NCBI GenBank assembly: GCA_022842065.1
Contig: JALHQH010000030.1
Span: forward strand, 1 to 64,000
Reading direction: 5' to 3'
Source: Caldilineaceae bacterium
GTDB lineage: Bacteria > Chloroflexota > Anaerolineae > Caldilineales > Caldilineaceae
DNA: 64,000 nucleotides
Positions 61,530 to 64,000 of the stretch are shown one piece after another (within the stretch, counting starts at the first letter, position 1; every line of letters starts with the position of its first letter). Made by a program: the position numbers and the translations under genes. The notes under the pieces are model-generated. The model searched no databases. It was not told the DNA's origin and saw only the letters and a program-made list of their open reading frames with translations.

Positions 61530-62513
61530 ATGACGGTTGGACAAGTGAAAAACTATCGTCGTCAGTGGGAAGCTGACGCGCTCAAGGGATTGAGCAAAGG
61601 TAGAAACAAATTCTATCGCAGGCTGGTCAAGGCGCGCTGGGAACCTACCTTCTACTTTGTTGAAGCGCGCCTCATGGCCTGGCTTTGTGGTCAGCCCTGG
61701 GCGCAACGGCGCTACTGGGGCAAAAAAGTGGCGCTCGTACAGGAGTTCTTACGCGCCACCAATCTCGCCATGTACGACCCGGCCCTCCAACCGGCGCAGG
61801 TGATCCGACAGGCGCTTTTCTGTGATAGCTTTTTCTTTGATTGGCGTAGTCGCCTCTCTGCCTGGCCCCCGGCGCAGTGGATGCCACTCATTACCATCCG
61901 CGGCGAGGAAGTGTGGCACAGCGCCTATCAACAGGGCAAAGGGGTGATTCTGCTCCAATATCATACATTGGCGGCCCGTCTGGTCTTCCGGTGGTTGGCT
62001 TACATGGGTGTCCAACCAATGCTCAGTATTGAGACAGCGCGCGCGATAGCCGCAGCAGCAGGACAGACCTACTCAGCGGAAATGGCGCCTTTTCTGCAGG
62101 CGCGTCAACTCCACGCCACCAAAAGCTGTTTGGAAGCAGGCGGCGTCGTCCGCATCGTGCCCGATTTACAGCAAGGGAATGAGTGCATTCCTGTCCCCCT
62201 TTACCAACGCACGCGTCTGTTTCCTCCGGCCTTTGCGGAACTGGCGTTGCGCACCGGCGCGGTGATGCTGCCGGCTTCCGCCAGCGTTGACCTGCATGGC
62301 CGCGTGGCAATTACCTTTCACGCACCGCTGCATACAGGAGATGCAAGCCAAAGCCGCAGCGAACGGATCGCGGCAATCGTCAAGCAATATGTGGCCTTTC
62401 TACATACGGCCTGGCTCACGGCGCCGGGCAATCTTAAACTCGGACAGATGGCGAGTTTTGTGGCAAACGGTGCCCCAATGACAAAAGAAGGAAGCATGAA
62501 TGATGTTGTCTGA
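61530..62513 (+). CDS. Stand-alone LPLAT-like acyltransferase
   Basis: The 327-residue product is related to the acyltransferase domains of the fusions at 47188 and 50938. Shared points are GVILLQYHTLAAR (His 145, lacking the usual acid four residues on), IVPDLQQGNECIPVPLYQR and FAELALRTGAVMLP. It belongs to the LpxL/HtrB-like superfamily but has diverged in the catalytic block. I prefer ATG 61530 because AAGGAG precedes it; an earlier ATG at 61488 lies next to the palindrome repeat. It is followed by an acyl carrier gene, its likely partner. Confidence 0.86.
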   Translation: MTVGQVKNYRRQWEADALKGLSKGRNKFYRRLVKARWEPTFYFVEARLMAWLCGQPWAQRRYWGKKVALVQEFLRATNLAMYDPALQPAQVIRQALFCDSFFFDWRSRLSAWPPAQWMPLITIRGEEVWHSAYQQGKGVILLQYHTLAARLVFRWLAYMGVQPMLSIETARAIAAAAGQTYSAEMAPFLQARQLHATKSCLEAGGVVRIVPDLQQGNECIPVPLYQRTRLFPPAFAELALRTGAVMLPASASVDLHGRVAITFHAPLHTGDASQSRSERIAAIVKQYVAFLHTAWLTAPGNLKLGQMASFVANGAPMTKEGSMNDVV

Positions 62514-62769
62514 AACACAAATTATCCAATCGCTGATAAACTACCTCCAGACGGAGTTGAGTCAAGACCGCCTGTTGATCACCCCGGAAACGGCCTTGAT
62601 CGAAGCCGGTTTGATCGATTCCTTAACCATTTTCAAATTAATCGTCTTTCTGGAAGAACACTTTACGATCAAAATTCAAGCAGAGGACATTGTAGTGGAG
62701 AACTTTGCAACGGTGTGCGCCTTGCAAGCACTTGTGCAACGCAAATTACCGCTCTTGAATAAAGAGTAA
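62500..62769 (+). CDS. Acyl carrier protein
   Basis: The 89-residue product has the carrier fold with the phosphopantetheine Ser 41 in GLIDSLTIFKLIVF. An acidic helix (LEEHFTIKI) follows. It overlaps the acyltransferase gene by 14 bases and precedes a halogenase-like gene by 12. It would present an acyl or aminoacyl group to these enzymes. A phosphopantetheinyl transferase is not in the window. Confidence 0.9.
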   Translation: MMLSETQIIQSLINYLQTELSQDRLLITPETALIEAGLIDSLTIFKLIVFLEEHFTIKIQAEDIVVENFATVCALQALVQRKLPLLNKE

Positions 62770-62781
62770 GGAGTAACGACC

Positions 62782-64000
62782 ATGAACATCCCACCAACGT
62801 GTGATATTGTTGTGATTGGGGGCGGGCCGGCCGGTAGCCTGGCCGCGACCTACCTGAGTCAGAAGGGCTATGCAGTTGTGCTGCTGGAAAAGCAGCAACA
62901 CCCACGCTATGCCGTCGGCGAAAGCCTCTTGCCCGACTTCTGGAAATATTGTGATGAAGCCGGCGTAAGCGCCAAAATCGAGGCCGAAGGCTTTATTCGC
63001 AAGGCCGGTGGCAGCGTTGATTGGGAGGGCACCATGCACCGCCTTTCCTTTAAGGACTTTGGCTATACCCGACCGGCGCTCCATGTTGAACGCGACCGCT
63101 TTGACCAGATCCTGCTGACCCATGCCGGCGCGTGTGGCGTCCAGATTTTTGAACAAGTAGCGGTGATTGATGCCGATTTTAGCGACCCCGCCGCCGTGGT
63201 CGTGAACTATCGCGCCGTGGGTGAGGCGGCGGCCCAAGCACGCCCGGAACGCATCACCTGTCGCTATGTGGTTGACGCCAGCGGCCAGAATGCGGTCATT
63301 GGGCGGCAATTGGGCCTGCGCATCATTGATGAGGCCTTTCGCTTTATGAGTGTCTGGGGCTATTTTACCGATTCAAGCTATCTGGCGGCCGATGGGCAGA
63401 TTTATCCAGCCAGTCAGGTACGCACCGTCCCGCCCACCACTTATGTCAGCGCCCTACCCCAAGGTGATGGCTGGGCCTGGCTCTGGCACATTATGCTGCG
63501 CGAGATGACAAGTATCGGCTTAGTCTTGCCGTTAGCCTGGGTCAAAAGCGTCAAAGCGCAAGAAGGGGGCTGGGAAAGCTGGTATTTGCGCCAATGTGAA
63601 GCGATCCCGCTCTTGCAACGTTTGCTCCAACCGGCCCGTTTTTGTCCTGGCTCGGTGCGGCTGGTGCGCGACTATGCCTATCGCAGCCGTCAAGTGGCGG
63701 GGCCGGGCTTTTTCCTGATTGGTGACGCGGCTGGTTTTATTGACCCGATCTTTTCGGTTGGGGTTGTATTAGGAATGTATGGGGCTTATATCGCCGCCTG
63801 GAGCATTGACCGATGTTTACAGACACCGGCACGGTGCGCCGAATATCAGGCAATCTTTAGCCGTCAATTGCAAAATCGTCTGGAACTGGGGCGCGCCTTG
63901 GCGCTGCCCTATTATCAAACAACCACGGAGGGGCAGCAACAAGCCAGACAAGCCATCGCCTTTGCCGGCGTCGAAGCGCAAGGGTTGATGTATGCCGCAG
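62782..64000 (+). CDS. Flavin-dependent halogenase-like oxidoreductase (partial, runs off the end)
   Basis: At least 406 residues are present before the window ends; the 3' end is missing. The FAD loop is VVIGGGPAGSLAATYL near residue 10, followed by LLEKQQHPRYAVGESLLPDF, the hallmark of the Trp-halogenase superfamily. Later FFLIGDAAGFIDPIFSVGVV is the second FAD site. The halogenase WxWxIP block appears as GWAWLWHIML, without Pro, so halogenation is uncertain and an FAD-dependent oxidation is possible. Its position after an ACP gene suggests a carrier-bound substrate. TAAGGAG precedes the ATG. Confidence 0.85.
   Translation, partial: MNIPPTCDIVVIGGGPAGSLAATYLSQKGYAVVLLEKQQHPRYAVGESLLPDFWKYCDEAGVSAKIEAEGFIRKAGGSVDWEGTMHRLSFKDFGYTRPALHVERDRFDQILLTHAGACGVQIFEQVAVIDADFSDPAAVVVNYRAVGEAAAQARPERITCRYVVDASGQNAVIGRQLGLRIIDEAFRFMSVWGYFTDSSYLAADGQIYPASQVRTVPPTTYVSALPQGDGWAWLWHIMLREMTSIGLVLPLAWVKSVKAQEGGWESWYLRQCEAIPLLQRLLQPARFCPGSVRLVRDYAYRSRQVAGPGFFLIGDAAGFIDPIFSVGVVLGMYGAYIAAWSIDRCLQTPARCAEYQAIFSRQLQNRLELGRALALPYYQTTTEGQQQARQAIAFAGVEAQGLMYAA

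Noticed and set aside
62746..63309. Minus-strand frame of 187 codons opposite the halogenase-like gene
   Set aside because: The + strand frame has clear FAD-binding motifs and runs off the window end; this is its shadow.

Overview
The window is about 64 kb of moderately GC-rich bacterial DNA. Every supported gene lies on the + strand. Genes are packed into long runs, often with 4-base ATGA or GTGA overlaps. The organism is probably a member of Chloroflexota; this is an inference. It rests on the Thr/Ala/Pro 'TATPTP' linker protein at 23855, the WD40/TolB-like lipid- or membrane-anchored proteins, and the mix of large nonribosomal peptide synthetase (NRPS) and glycan genes. No rRNA, tRNA, CRISPR array or intact transposase gene was seen.

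Layout. (1) 117-12495: a glycosyltransferase, then an NRPS block. The block holds a decayed adenylation-carrier (A-PCP) gene (1437-2086), two intact stand-alone A-PCP proteins (2210, 5347), a C-A-PCP-TE synthetase whose thioesterase has a Cys nucleophile (7341), and a glycosyltransferase missing its N-terminus. Three back-to-back MITE-like elements bounded by CTAG lie between the two A-PCP genes. (2) 12512-29979: an almost continuous surface-glycan operon. It encodes an integral membrane GT39-like protein, a SyrD/PvdE-type peptide-export ABC protein, five GT-B glycosyltransferases, two O-antigen ligase/polymerase-like proteins, a TolB-propeller protein, an HlyD-like lipoprotein adaptor and a Wzz/Wzc-type tyrosine autokinase. 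A perfect hairpin follows it. (3) 29980-30512: a non-coding gap with the 3' remnant of a sulfotransferase gene and a near-consensus sigma-70 promoter. (4) 30513-44451: a PqqD-like protein with an unusual conserved-looking tail, an HprK-like kinase, GT2 and GT4 glycosyltransferases, two SAM methyltransferases, a pair of unknown GT-A-like paralogs, four sulfotransferases (one fused to a GT2) and another sulfotransferase remnant. (5) 44507-47179: a SsuABC/TauABC-like importer. (6) 47188-55026: two giant fused synthetases, methyltransferase-A-PCP-acyltransferase and A-PCP-sulfotransferase-acyltransferase. (7) 55165-61345: a NeuA-like CMP-sugar synthetase, a protein of unknown function, a GT2, an HVPKTAG sulfotransferase and a double GT4. 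(8) 61530-64000: a free acyltransferase of the same type as in (6), an acyl carrier protein, and a flavin-dependent halogenase-like gene cut by the window end.

How the genes may work together (inference). The window reads as a locus for a heavily sulfated, methylated glycoconjugate that carries amino-acyl or short peptide groups. The glycan genes would build the chain, and the sulfotransferases and methyltransferases would decorate it. The carrier-protein enzymes would load amino acids. The LPLAT-like domains fused to the carrier domains may transfer the carrier-bound group to an acceptor instead of a normal thioesterase. The Ssu/Tau-like importer could supply sulfur. The most unusual parts are the PCP-sulfotransferase-LPLAT and methyltransferase-A-PCP-LPLAT fusions and the PqqD/HprK pair.
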